Source of the DNA: Arthrobacter sp. B2a2-09
Lineage (GTDB): Bacteria; Actinomycetota; Actinomycetes; Actinomycetales; Micrococcaceae
Length of the DNA stretch: 64,000 nucleotides
Assembly (NCBI RefSeq): GCF_027587375.1
Contig: NZ_JAMXIC010000018.1
Location: 47,766-111,765 of the forward strand
Reading direction: 5' to 3'
Position numbers and translations under genes: made by a program
In this document: positions 33,613-40,993 of the stretch, one piece after another
How the letters are laid out: each line of letters begins with the position of its first letter
Numbering within the stretch: the first letter of the stretch is position 1
The notes under the pieces: model-generated
Databases searched by the model: none
The model's input: only the letters and a program-made list of their open reading frames with translations
Told to the model about the DNA's origin: nothing

Positions 33613-34971
33613 ATGAGTACTGTCGATCTTGAAAAAGCCTCGGAACCCGATCTGCACTTTCAAACACCCGAAGGCCGAGCCCGGTTCCGCACAGCAACCA
33701 TCTCCACCTGGCTCGGAACAACCATGGAATACGTGGATTTCGCCTTGTACGGCTTGGCCGCAGGCCTGATCTTCGGCAACGTGTTCTTCCCGGGAAGCTC
33801 CCCAGTTATCGCCCTCTTGTCCGGATTCGCCACGTACGCTGTTGGCTTTCTTGCGAGGCCCCTCGGAGCCATCTATTTCGGCCGGCTCGGGGACAAGCGC
33901 GGGCGGAAGTTCGTACTTGTCGCGACGGTGGCCCTCATGGGAGTGTCCACCACGTTGATAGGCCTCATCCCCGGTTATGACCAGATCGGGATGGCCGCCC
34001 CGGCCTTGCTTGTCCTGCTCCGTCTCGCCCAAGGCTTCGGCGCTGGAGCAGAATTGTCCGGCGGTGCCGTCATGCTCGCCGAATACGCACCGGCAAAGCG
34101 CCGTGGCTTGGTGGCATCGATTGTCGCGCTCGGCTCGAATAGCGGAACGCTCCTCGCCTCGGCCATCTGGCTCCTGATCGTCCAGCTTCCCCAGCAGGAC
34201 TTGCTGTCCTGGGGGTGGCGCATCCCCTTCATCGGCAGTTTCATCATCACTGCGGCAGCGCTGCTTATCCGCCGCTCAATGTCTGAGAGCCCTGTGTTTC
34301 TCAAGCAGCAAGAGCTGCTTGGCAACTCGACAGAGGCGCGGGCGAGCAAACCGGCGGGCACCTTCTGGTCCAGGCGCAAAGCCTTCTTCATCATGGTAGG
34401 GCTCCGGATCGGCGAGAACGGACCTTCCTACCTCGCCCAGAGTTTTGTCATCGGATACGTCGCCAAAGTCCTGCTTGTCGATAAGTCCGTTCCGACGTCG
34501 GCCGTTCTCATTGCCTCCATCCTCGGTTTCGGCGTGATCCCGCTGGCAGGATTGCTCTCGGATCGCTTCGGCCGCCGGCTCAGCTACCGCGTCTTCTGCC
34601 TCCTGTTGGTTCTTTACGCAGTGCCCGCCTTCGCGTTGTTGGACACACGCGACCCGGCAATCGTCATGGTGGTCATCATCGTGGGGATGTGCCTGGCCTC
34701 CTTGGGAATTTTCGGCGTTCAAGCCGCCTACGGCGTCGAACTGTTCGGGGCCAACCACCGCTATTCCCAGATGGCCTTGGCCAAGGAACTCGGCTCCATC
34801 GTCTCGGGCGGCACGGCTCCTTTGGTGGCTGCCGCCTTGCTGGCAGGGTTCGGTCACTGGTGGCCCATTGCAGCGTATTTCATCCTCATGGCCGGAATCG
34901 GCTTGGTCACGACCTTTTATGCCCCTGAGACCAAGGGCCGTGACCTCAATGAATTCGAGGATGCCGTCTGA
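33613..34971 (+). CDS. MFS transporter (MHS family)
   Basis: A 452-residue twelve-helix symporter. TMEYVDFALYGLAAGL near 36 and RPLGAIYFGRLGDKRGRKFVL near 87 are MHS-family marks, repeated in the second half as LSDRFGRRLSYR. QGFGAGAELSGGAVMLAEY near 145 is typical of proline/betaine- and shikimate-type carriers. The start ATG at 33613 follows AAGGA at a longish distance. It is the first gene of an operon with a LacI regulator, a nucleoside hydrolase and a TMEM175-like channel, so a nucleoside or related ligand is the inferred substrate. Confidence 0.87.
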   Translation: MSTVDLEKASEPDLHFQTPEGRARFRTATISTWLGTTMEYVDFALYGLAAGLIFGNVFFPGSSPVIALLSGFATYAVGFLARPLGAIYFGRLGDKRGRKFVLVATVALMGVSTTLIGLIPGYDQIGMAAPALLVLLRLAQGFGAGAELSGGAVMLAEYAPAKRRGLVASIVALGSNSGTLLASAIWLLIVQLPQQDLLSWGWRIPFIGSFIITAAALLIRRSMSESPVFLKQQELLGNSTEARASKPAGTFWSRRKAFFIMVGLRIGENGPSYLAQSFVIGYVAKVLLVDKSVPTSAVLIASILGFGVIPLAGLLSDRFGRRLSYRVFCLLLVLYAVPAFALLDTRDPAIVMVVIIVGMCLASLGIFGVQAAYGVELFGANHRYSQMALAKELGSIVSGGTAPLVAAALLAGFGHWWPIAAYFILMAGIGLVTTFYAPETKGRDLNEFEDAV

Positions 34972-35000
34972 GCAGTTGCTAGAGTAACCGCCGGAGGGAC

Positions 35001-36056
35001 ATGAAACAGATAGGCGCCATGGGACGATATATCGGCAAGGTAACCCGAAGGGAAGTCGCGCTTGCGGCCGGAACATCTGAAGCGGTTGTGAGTTATGTGG
35101 TCAATAACGGGCCCCGCCCGGTTTCCAGCACAACCAGGCAGAAGGTCCTCGACGCCATTGCGGAAACGGGCTACCGGCCAAACACCATAGCGCGGTCCCT
35201 GGCTGCAGGTTCGACGAAGACTTATGGCTTGATCGTCCCGAACATCCGCAACCCGTTCCTGGCGGCTCTGGCCCACGCTTTACAGCAGGAAATGTTCTCC
35301 ACTGGCAGAATGCTGCTGCTTGGCGATTCCGATGACAACAAGGAACGCGAAAATGAAATCCTGCGTACCTTCATTGAGCGCCGGGTAGACGGCATTATTT
35401 GGTATGGCGTCGACAGGGACGTAGATATGCGGGACGCTCATGCAGCACGCGTCCCGGTGGTTGTCCTCGACAAAACACCAGCCGGCTCGGAGGCCGCCTC
35501 GGTCTTCATCAATGAGACCGAGGCGGCCTTCGAAGCCACAAAGCATTTGATTGATCACGGCAGGACGTCTGTTGGCATCATTTCAGGGCCGCGGAAGAAC
35601 CTGAACTCCCAAGACCGTATTAGCGGCTGGAAGCAAGCCTTGGAACTAAACAGCAACGGCGCAAGCGACACTCTCAGCTTCGAAGCCGACTACACCAGGG
35701 GTGGCGGATATGCCGCCGCAAAGGCAATGTTTTCCGGATCGCTCCAACCAGACGCCGTTTTCGTTTCGAACGAACTGCAGGCCCTCGGTTTGCTTGCGGC
35801 GGCGGCCGAATTCGGTGTACGCGTCCCGCAGGACCTAGCCGTTGTTTGCTTTAACGGCACGATCAATTCCGCATTCAGTACGCCCACCCTGACGGCCATC
35901 GAACAACCCACCAGAGCCATTGCCAAGGCCTCCATCAAACTGCTTCTGGAATCCGACCCATTTATGGTCGAATCCATCGAGTGCGCCTTCCAGCTGCGGA
36001 GGCGAGCGTCCTGCGGATGCGACTACGAAAGAAATACTTTTGACAGAGACCAATAG
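35001..36056 (+). CDS. LacI-family transcriptional regulator
   Basis: A 351-residue repressor. N-terminal HTH: VTRREVALAAGTSEAVVSYVVN near 14-35, then the hinge helix region TRQKVLDAIAETGYRPNTIARSL and a periplasmic-binding-type effector domain (TYGLIVPNIRNPFLAALAHAL near 75, VDGIIWYG near 125, DAVFVSNELQALGLL near 252). The C-terminus carries a short Cys-containing RRRASCGC motif. SD GGAGGGAC precedes the ATG. The next gene starts inside its last codons. It probably senses a nucleoside or ribose-type ligand and acts on the palindrome at 33559-33572. Confidence 0.9.
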   Translation: MKQIGAMGRYIGKVTRREVALAAGTSEAVVSYVVNNGPRPVSSTTRQKVLDAIAETGYRPNTIARSLAAGSTKTYGLIVPNIRNPFLAALAHALQQEMFSTGRMLLLGDSDDNKERENEILRTFIERRVDGIIWYGVDRDVDMRDAHAARVPVVVLDKTPAGSEAASVFINETEAAFEATKHLIDHGRTSVGIISGPRKNLNSQDRISGWKQALELNSNGASDTLSFEADYTRGGGYAAAKAMFSGSLQPDAVFVSNELQALGLLAAAAEFGVRVPQDLAVVCFNGTINSAFSTPTLTAIEQPTRAIAKASIKLLLESDPFMVESIECAFQLRRRASCGCDYERNTFDRDQ

Positions 36057-37056
36057 CAAGCGAACTCGCATCATCATGGATTGTGATCCAGGGAATGGCA
36101 TCCCCGGTGCAAACGTCGACGACGGCCTGGCCCTTGCCCTTGCAATCGCCGCCGAAGATCGGATAGAGCTCGCAGCCATCACCACGGTTTCAGGAAACAC
36201 ACCGAGCCGCACCGGCTACTCCGTGGCACGCACCATGATGGAGGACCTTGGACTCCAGATCCCCGTCTATTGCGGCGCCGAACGTGCACTTCAAGAACCC
36301 GACGGCCCGTGGAGGTCATTCCTCGACGCCCCCATCGTCGACCCTTCGCTCGCCGGTCTCTGGAAGGGCGTGCCGCGGGTTCGGGACTTCGAACAAGCGC
36401 TTACCGCCCCCGCCGCCCTTCAGATTGCCCAGCTCGTCCTCGCAGACCCCGGCAATGTGACCATCGTTGCCATTGGACCGCTCACCAACGTCGCCCAGGC
36501 AATGCTCCTCTACCCACAACTGGCAAGCTCGGTGGCGGAGATCATCGTCATGGGTGGCTCATTCAACATCGAGGGCACCCTGAAAGACACCAACTTCGGG
36601 ATCGACCCCGAAGCTGCCCGCATCGTTCTTAGGAGCGCGGCTCCCATTACCTTGGTACCCCTCGACGCTTCGGAACAGACAATGCTTACACTCGACGATT
36701 TGGCGGAGCTGGAAAACGTCGAAAACGATCTCGCCCGGTGCGTTCTTCCTTGGACGCGCGCCTGGCTCAAATACTCTTCGAGAACACGCCGCATCCCCGG
36801 GTGCTGGCTCCATGACCCCCTGGCCGTCGCGGTCTTGCTTGACCGATCCATCGCACGCAGCCAGGAGTACATGGTTGACGTTGAATTGAGTGGTGCGCTA
36901 ACCCGCGGAAGGTGTATTCGTTGGGTACACGGCAAACTACGCCCCACGGTTGGAGTTGATACAAATAGCGCCCGATCAATCAATGTTCTGACTCAAGTGG
37001 ACAATGAGAAACTCGTCAAAACGCTCATCGACGCGATCAGGGGCTATGGAAGATGA
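36040..37056 (+). CDS. inosine/uridine-preferring nucleoside hydrolase-like protein
   Basis: A 338-residue hydrolase of the IunH/RihA type, splitting ribonucleosides into base and ribose. The N-terminal Ca-binding motif, usually DxDxGxDD, here reads DCDPGNGIPGANVDD, with about six extra residues before the final DD. Other marks: AITTVSGNTP near 50, VAIGPLTNVAQAML near 142, IIVMGGSFNIEGT near 168 and WLHDPLAVAVLL near 252 with the active-site His/Asp. No ATG precedes IIMDCDPG in frame, so the TTG at 36040 was taken; it overlaps the LacI gene by 17 bp. The next gene overlaps by ATGA. Confidence 0.85.
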   Translation: MTETNSKRTRIIMDCDPGNGIPGANVDDGLALALAIAAEDRIELAAITTVSGNTPSRTGYSVARTMMEDLGLQIPVYCGAERALQEPDGPWRSFLDAPIVDPSLAGLWKGVPRVRDFEQALTAPAALQIAQLVLADPGNVTIVAIGPLTNVAQAMLLYPQLASSVAEIIVMGGSFNIEGTLKDTNFGIDPEAARIVLRSAAPITLVPLDASEQTMLTLDDLAELENVENDLARCVLPWTRAWLKYSSRTRRIPGCWLHDPLAVAVLLDRSIARSQEYMVDVELSGALTRGRCIRWVHGKLRPTVGVDTNSARSINVLTQVDNEKLVKTLIDAIRGYGR

Positions 37057-37649
37057 ACAAGAACCGGCTCGAGGCATTCAGTGACGGCGTCCTCGCCATT
37101 GTCATCACCATCATGGTGCTCGAACTGCGCGTGCCCCCGGAACCGAGCTGGCATGGCTTGCTCAGCGTCCTGCCAACTTTCCTCAGCTATTTGCTGAGCT
37201 TCGTCTACGTGGGGATCTACTGGAACAACCACCACCACATGATCCATCTGGCGGATCGGGTCAACGGCGGAATACTTTGGGCGAACCTGCACCTGTTGTT
37301 CTGGATATCCCTCTTCCCGTTCAGCACACGCTGGATGGATGACTCGGGCTTCGCTGAGGTCCCTGTGCTGGCTTACGGGTTCAACCTGCTCTGCGCCGCC
37401 ATCGCCTACTTCGTCCTGCAGCAGTCATTGATCCGGGACCAGGGGCGGCAGGGCGCGCTCGCTCAGGCGATTGGCCGGGACTGGAAGGGGAAGACGTCGC
37501 CGCTCATCTATCTGGCCGGCCTCGGCCTCTGCTTCCTGCATCCTTTGCTCGCTGTTGCCGCCTACACGGTGGTGGCATTGATCTGGCTGATTCCGGACCG
37601 TCGAGTTGAACACTTTGTCATCCGCGCACACCAGGACCGAGCTGACTAG
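37053..37649 (+). CDS. TMEM175-family (DUF1211) potassium-channel-like protein
   Basis: A 198-residue membrane protein with the family mark RLEAFSDGVLAIVITIMVLEL at the N-terminus (helix 1, the FSDG pore-lining motif) and further helices near residues 40-60, 70-90, 110-128, 145-165 and 168-180; WNNHHHMIHLADRVNGGILWANL lies between helices 2 and 3. Bacterial TMEM175 proteins are tetrameric K+ channels. The start overlaps the nucleoside hydrolase stop (ATGA), an unexpected partnership. Confidence 0.88.
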   Translation: MNKNRLEAFSDGVLAIVITIMVLELRVPPEPSWHGLLSVLPTFLSYLLSFVYVGIYWNNHHHMIHLADRVNGGILWANLHLLFWISLFPFSTRWMDDSGFAEVPVLAYGFNLLCAAIAYFVLQQSLIRDQGRQGALAQAIGRDWKGKTSPLIYLAGLGLCFLHPLLAVAAYTVVALIWLIPDRRVEHFVIRAHQDRAD

Positions 37650-37671
37650 TGGGCTCCAGGGGTCACCAGGG

Positions 37672-38430
37672 TCAATCGGCGCCAATGAGGGCAACGCCAA
37701 GGTGCGAGAGTTCCCTCATGGTCGGATCGTTGGCTGGCGCATCGGTGATGATGCCGGCGACGCTGGCAAAAGGCAATACCGAATAGCGCGAAGCTGCGCC
37801 GATCTTCTCGGTGCTGGCGAGGACATAGGTATCTGCCGCACGGGCGGCCAGGGCGCGTTTCATGGCGGCTTCGTCGGCGTCGGCGGTTGTCAGTCCGTGG
37901 ACGGGGTGGACTCCGGTGACACCAAGGAAGAACAACTCGGCGGAAATGGCCTGGGTGGCCTCGACGGCCGCAGCCCCGCAGGTCACGGCAGAGTGCTTGA
38001 ACAAGCGACCACCGAGGAGGAACACCTCGATGAGGGGGTGCTCGACAAGCGCCGAGGCGATGGTTGGGCTGTGGGTAATCACAGTGCAGTCGAGCTCGGC
38101 GGGCAGCGCGTGAACCACCGCGAGGGTGCTGGTGCCGCCGTCGAGGATCACTGCGGAACCCGGCTGGACCATCGAAGCGGCGCGGGCAGCAATGCGGCCC
38201 TTGCTCCCCGGCTCGACCGTGACGCGGGTGGCATAGTCGGCGATGGCAGGAGAAACCGGCAGGGCGCCGCCGTACACACGTTGGCAGAGCCCGGCCGCGG
38301 CAAGCTCGCGCAGATCGCGGCGCACGCTATCTTCGGACAATCCAAGTTCGTGGGCGACGTCTTTGGCGATCACCTTGCCATCGGCGGCAAGGCGCGTGAG
38401 GAGGTATTCGAGTCGTTCGGCAGCAAGCAT
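37672..38430 (-). CDS. DeoR/GlpR-family transcriptional regulator
   Basis: A 252-residue regulator: N-terminal DeoR HTH (RLEYLLTRLAADGKVIAKDVAHELGLSEDSVRRDLREL, residues ~6-43, then GLCQRVYGGALP) and a sugar-phosphate-binding C-terminal domain (VILDGGTSTLAVVHALP near 92, ITHSPTIASALVEHP, FFLGVTGVHPVHGLTT near 168, DEAAMKRALAARA). SD AAGGA precedes the ATG at 38430; an extended reading to 38454 has none. It is divergent from the NUDIX gene with 46 bp between starts. Targets unknown. Confidence 0.9.
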   Translation of the reverse strand: MLAAERLEYLLTRLAADGKVIAKDVAHELGLSEDSVRRDLRELAAAGLCQRVYGGALPVSPAIADYATRVTVEPGSKGRIAARAASMVQPGSAVILDGGTSTLAVVHALPAELDCTVITHSPTIASALVEHPLIEVFLLGGRLFKHSAVTCGAAAVEATQAISAELFFLGVTGVHPVHGLTTADADEAAMKRALAARAADTYVLASTEKIGAASRYSVLPFASVAGIITDAPANDPTMRELSHLGVALIGAD

Positions 38431-38464
38431 GCGCGTTCCTTCCTGATGTTGCAAGATTATGCAC

Positions 38465-38470
38465 TATTCT
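38465..38470 (+). promoter_or_regulatory. -10 box for the NUDIX gene, leaderless type
   Basis: TATTCT ends 6 nt before the ATG at 38477; no SD. This supports 38477 over the in-frame ATG at 38459, which would overlap the -10 box. Confidence 0.5.
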
Positions 38471-38476
38471 AACGGG

Positions 38477-39169
38477 ATGACTCCGACAAACGATGCCCCT
38501 CCCACGACGTTGCGTCCTGGAATTGACGTACCCGACCACCGCGGCCGCACCGGCCTCGACCAAGCCGGCCGCGGCCTCGACCGCAATCCCGCTGTGGTTG
38601 TGCGCGACGTCGAAGTGACCTCTGACGGTTGGCACGTGCTGCGTCGCACCACCTTCGACTACCGCCGCAGGGATGGCCGATGGGTCACGGAGCAACGCGA
38701 AAGTTACGATCGAGGAAATGGCGCGACGATTCTGTTGTACGACGCCGGCCGGGGCACGGTTCTACTCACCCGGCAGTTCCGCTTCCCTGCCTACGTCAAC
38801 GATCATCCGGACGGGATGCTGATCGAGACTGCTGCCGGCTTACTGGATAACGACGATCCCGAAACGGCTATCCGTCGTGAGGCCAGCGAGGAGCTCGGCG
38901 TCGACGTCGGAGCGCTGCGGCATGTCTTCGACGCTTACATGAGCCCCGGATCGGTCACCGAAAGGCTCCACTTCTTCGTTGCGCCCTACACCCCGGCCGA
39001 CCAGACAGGCCTCGGCGGCGGAGTAGCCGCGGAGGGCGAGGACATCGAAACCATCGAGATTGCGTTCGCCGATGCTCTCGCCATGATCGAGGACGGTCGC
39101 ATAATGGACGGAAAGTCGATCATGCTCCTCCAATGGGCAGCCCTCAACAGCCTCTGCAAAATGGCATGA
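38477..39169 (+). CDS. NUDIX hydrolase (NudK/ADP-sugar pyrophosphatase-like)
   Basis: A 230-residue NUDIX enzyme. The Nudix box is at GLLDNDDPETAIRREASEELG near 128-148 (REASEELG with the metal-binding Glu residues). TVLLTRQFRFPAYVNDHPDGMLIETAAG upstream and DAYMSPGSVTERLHFFVAPY downstream are the pattern of GDP-mannose/ADP-ribose pyrophosphatases (NudK/NudF). An N-terminal ~25-residue Pro/Gly-rich extension is unusual. The start at 38477 fits a leaderless transcript. It is divergent from the DeoR-type regulator. Confidence 0.9.
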   Translation: MTPTNDAPPTTLRPGIDVPDHRGRTGLDQAGRGLDRNPAVVVRDVEVTSDGWHVLRRTTFDYRRRDGRWVTEQRESYDRGNGATILLYDAGRGTVLLTRQFRFPAYVNDHPDGMLIETAAGLLDNDDPETAIRREASEELGVDVGALRHVFDAYMSPGSVTERLHFFVAPYTPADQTGLGGGVAAEGEDIETIEIAFADALAMIEDGRIMDGKSIMLLQWAALNSLCKMA

Positions 39170-39202
39170 GCCGCCGCGTGGCCGCCGCCCTCGGCGCCGT
39201 CT

Positions 39203-39721
39203 TCAGACCCGGCGCGAGCGGCGTTCGAGCAGGAGTGTATCTCGCCATTGGCCGGCAAGGGGCCCGGCATTCATGCGCGCGATGCGTTCACGCCGGCCAA
39301 CGATGGTGAAGCCATTCGCTTGATGAAGGCGGATGCTGGCCTGGTTCTCGGGGAAAACGCTGGACTGGATGGTCCAGATGCCATGCTCTTCGGTCGATGC
39401 AGCCAGCGCTTTCAGCAGCAGGCTTCCGACACCCCGTCCGCGAGCAGAACCGGCGACATAAACGGAGTGTTCAACGACGCCGGCATAAGCCGGGCGCGCA
39501 GACACAGCGGAAACTGCCGTCCACCCCAACACATGGCCGGATACTTCAGCAACGAAGCGGTGATCAGGAAGGCGGCTTGTGTCGAATTGTTCCCACTCCG
39601 GAGCTGCCGCTTCAAAGGTTGCCTGGCCGGTCTCGATACCCTCCGTGAAAATCGCACGGACCTCGGGCCAATCCTCGGGACTCATGGGCCGGATGAGGAC
39701 GGCTCCGGCTTCGCTCAACAT
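39203..39721 (-). CDS. GNAT-family N-acetyltransferase (phosphinothricin acetyltransferase-like)
   Basis: A 172-residue acetyl-CoA-dependent transferase: IRPMSPEDWPEVRAIFTEGIETGQATFE at the N-terminus (~10-37), acetyl-CoA loop VAGSARGRGVGSLLLKAL near 92-109, and SSVFPENQASIRLHQANGFTIVGRRERI near 122-149, the arrangement of PAT/Bar-like enzymes that acetylate amino groups of small molecules such as amino-acid analogues. A -10 like CATAAT lies 6 nt before the ATG, so the mRNA is probably leaderless. Natural substrate unknown. Confidence 0.9.
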   Translation of the reverse strand: MLSEAGAVLIRPMSPEDWPEVRAIFTEGIETGQATFEAAAPEWEQFDTSRLPDHRFVAEVSGHVLGWTAVSAVSARPAYAGVVEHSVYVAGSARGRGVGSLLLKALAASTEEHGIWTIQSSVFPENQASIRLHQANGFTIVGRRERIARMNAGPLAGQWRDTLLLERRSRRV

Positions 39722-39727
39722 TCACCC

Positions 39728-39733
39728 ATTATG
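39728..39733 (-). promoter_or_regulatory. -10 box for the GNAT gene, leaderless type
   Basis: On the minus strand CATAAT ends 6 nt before the ATG at 39721, again without an SD. Confidence 0.5.
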
Positions 39734-39787
39734 CACTCGGATTGACGAGCCCCTTGATTGAAGTCCTCGTCCTTGTTCCACTTGTCT

Positions 39788-40765
39788 ATGAGCAAAGAAC
39801 AGCTGATCATCATCGGATCCGGCCCTGCCGGCTACACCGCGGCAATTTATGCCGCCCGGGCAGGCCTGAGCCCCCTCGTCCTTGCCGGATCAGTCACCGC
39901 CGGCGGCGCGTTGATGAACACAACGGAGGTGGAGAACTTCCCCGGCTTCCCCGCTGGGATCCAAGGTCCCGAGCTCATGGATGGCCTGCAGGAGCAAGCC
40001 GAGCGCTTCGGCGCCAAGATAGTGTTCGACGACGTCACTGAAGTCCAGCTGATTGGGCACCTCAAGCGCGTGGTCACCGGCTCGGGTGACACCCACGAGG
40101 CTCCGGCCGTGATCCTTGCGACCGGTTCGGCCTACAAAGAACTCGGCTTGCCCGAAGAGAAGAGGCTGAGCGGACACGGCGTTTCGTGGTGCGCCACGTG
40201 CGATGGCTTCTTCTTCCGCGAACAGGAAATCATCGTGGTGGGCGGCGGTGATTCCGCCATGGAAGAAGCGATGTTCCTGACCCGGTTCGCGAAGACCGTG
40301 ACCGTCGTCGTCCGCAGGGAAGAGCTCCGGGCCTCCCGGATCATGGCTCAGCGGGCCAAGGACAATCCGAAAATCCGCTTCGCGTGGAACTCGGCCATCA
40401 CCGCAATCCACGGCGACGCCAAGGTCACCGGGGTAACCCTGGCCGACACGCGCTCCGGTGACTCGCGCGAACATGCGGCCACGGGCATATTCGTGGCCAT
40501 TGGACATGTCCCGCGGACGGAGCTTGTTGCGGGACAGGTGGAGCTCGACGCCGAGGGTTACATCAAGGTCGACTCCCCCACCACGGTTACCAATCTCTCC
40601 GGCGTCTTCGCTTGCGGTGACGCTGTGGACCACCGCTACCGCCAAGCCATTACGGCCGCAGGCACGGGTTGCGCCGCGGCCTTGGATGCCGAACGGTACC
40701 TCGCCGCGCTCGAGGATGCGGACAGCATCGCCACGGCGCTCGTGGAAGAACCCACCCACGCTTGA
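39788..40765 (+). CDS. thioredoxin reductase (TrxB-like)
   Basis: A 325-residue FAD/NADPH disulfide reductase. FAD site IIGSGPAGYTAAIYAARAG near 8-26, ENFPGFPAGIQGPELM near 55, redox pair WCATCDG near 136-142, NADPH site VGGGDSAMEEAMFL near 154, and GVFACGDAVDHRYRQAITAAGTGC near 276. These are all functional-looking, and the size fits TrxB. No thioredoxin gene is adjacent, and the main trxB-trxA pair of this genus is usually near the origin, so this may be a second copy. The stop codon lies in the first unit of a 16-bp tandem repeat. Confidence 0.9.
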   Translation: MSKEQLIIIGSGPAGYTAAIYAARAGLSPLVLAGSVTAGGALMNTTEVENFPGFPAGIQGPELMDGLQEQAERFGAKIVFDDVTEVQLIGHLKRVVTGSGDTHEAPAVILATGSAYKELGLPEEKRLSGHGVSWCATCDGFFFREQEIIVVGGGDSAMEEAMFLTRFAKTVTVVVRREELRASRIMAQRAKDNPKIRFAWNSAITAIHGDAKVTGVTLADTRSGDSREHAATGIFVAIGHVPRTELVAGQVELDAEGYIKVDSPTTVTNLSGVFACGDAVDHRYRQAITAAGTGCAAALDAERYLAALEDADSIATALVEEPTHA

Positions 40766-40822
40766 ACCCACCCACGCTTGAACCCACCCACGCTTGAACC
40801 CACCCACGCCTGAACCCACCCA
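40748..40822 (+). repeat. 16-bp tandem repeat at the end of the trxB-like gene
   Basis: Four 16-bp copies (40748-40763, 40764-40779, 40780-40795, 40796-40811; the last with one change) and 11 bp of a fifth. The first copy spans the last codons of the reductase gene. Since 16 is not a multiple of 3 the array is probably non-coding. Confidence 0.92.
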
Positions 40823-40832
40823 ACTGTCCCCA

Positions 40833-40898
40833 CCCAACTGACTCGCAGTTAATGTCGTTTTGAGGGCTCAAAGCGACATCTACTGCGAGCTAGTTGGG
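40833..40898. repeat. 66-bp near-perfect palindrome (REP-like or terminator)
   Basis: A 32-nt left arm (40833-40864) and a 32-nt right arm (40867-40898) pair with only a few mismatches around a GG centre, both outer ends being CCCAAC/GTTGGG. It lies between the trxB-like and mntH genes. Such intergenic palindromes recur in Arthrobacter-type genomes (recollection, not checked). It may act as a terminator. Confidence 0.85.
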
Positions 40899-40933
40899 CG
40901 AGGCGCTTATCAAGCCGCACCTAAAAACTACTT

Positions 40934-40949
40934 TTCGGCATGCCTAACT
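40934..40949. promoter_or_regulatory. MntR/DtxR-like operator upstream of the Nramp gene
   Basis: The sequence around GGCATGCC (40938-40945) is an imperfect palindrome of the form TTMGGCATGCCKAA, the type bound by Mn-responsive DtxR-family repressors. A possible -10 box TATCCT follows at 40956-40961. It covers the upstream ATG at 40940, implying that the protein starts further down, at 40994. Confidence 0.55.
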
Positions 40950-40993
40950 TAACGGTATCCTCAAATGTCCGTATCCCCGATGTTGAGGAAACC

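Noticed and set aside
40748..40822. Possible CRISPR-like direct repeats
   Set aside because: The 16-bp units are adjacent without spacers, so it is a minisatellite; no cas gene is near.
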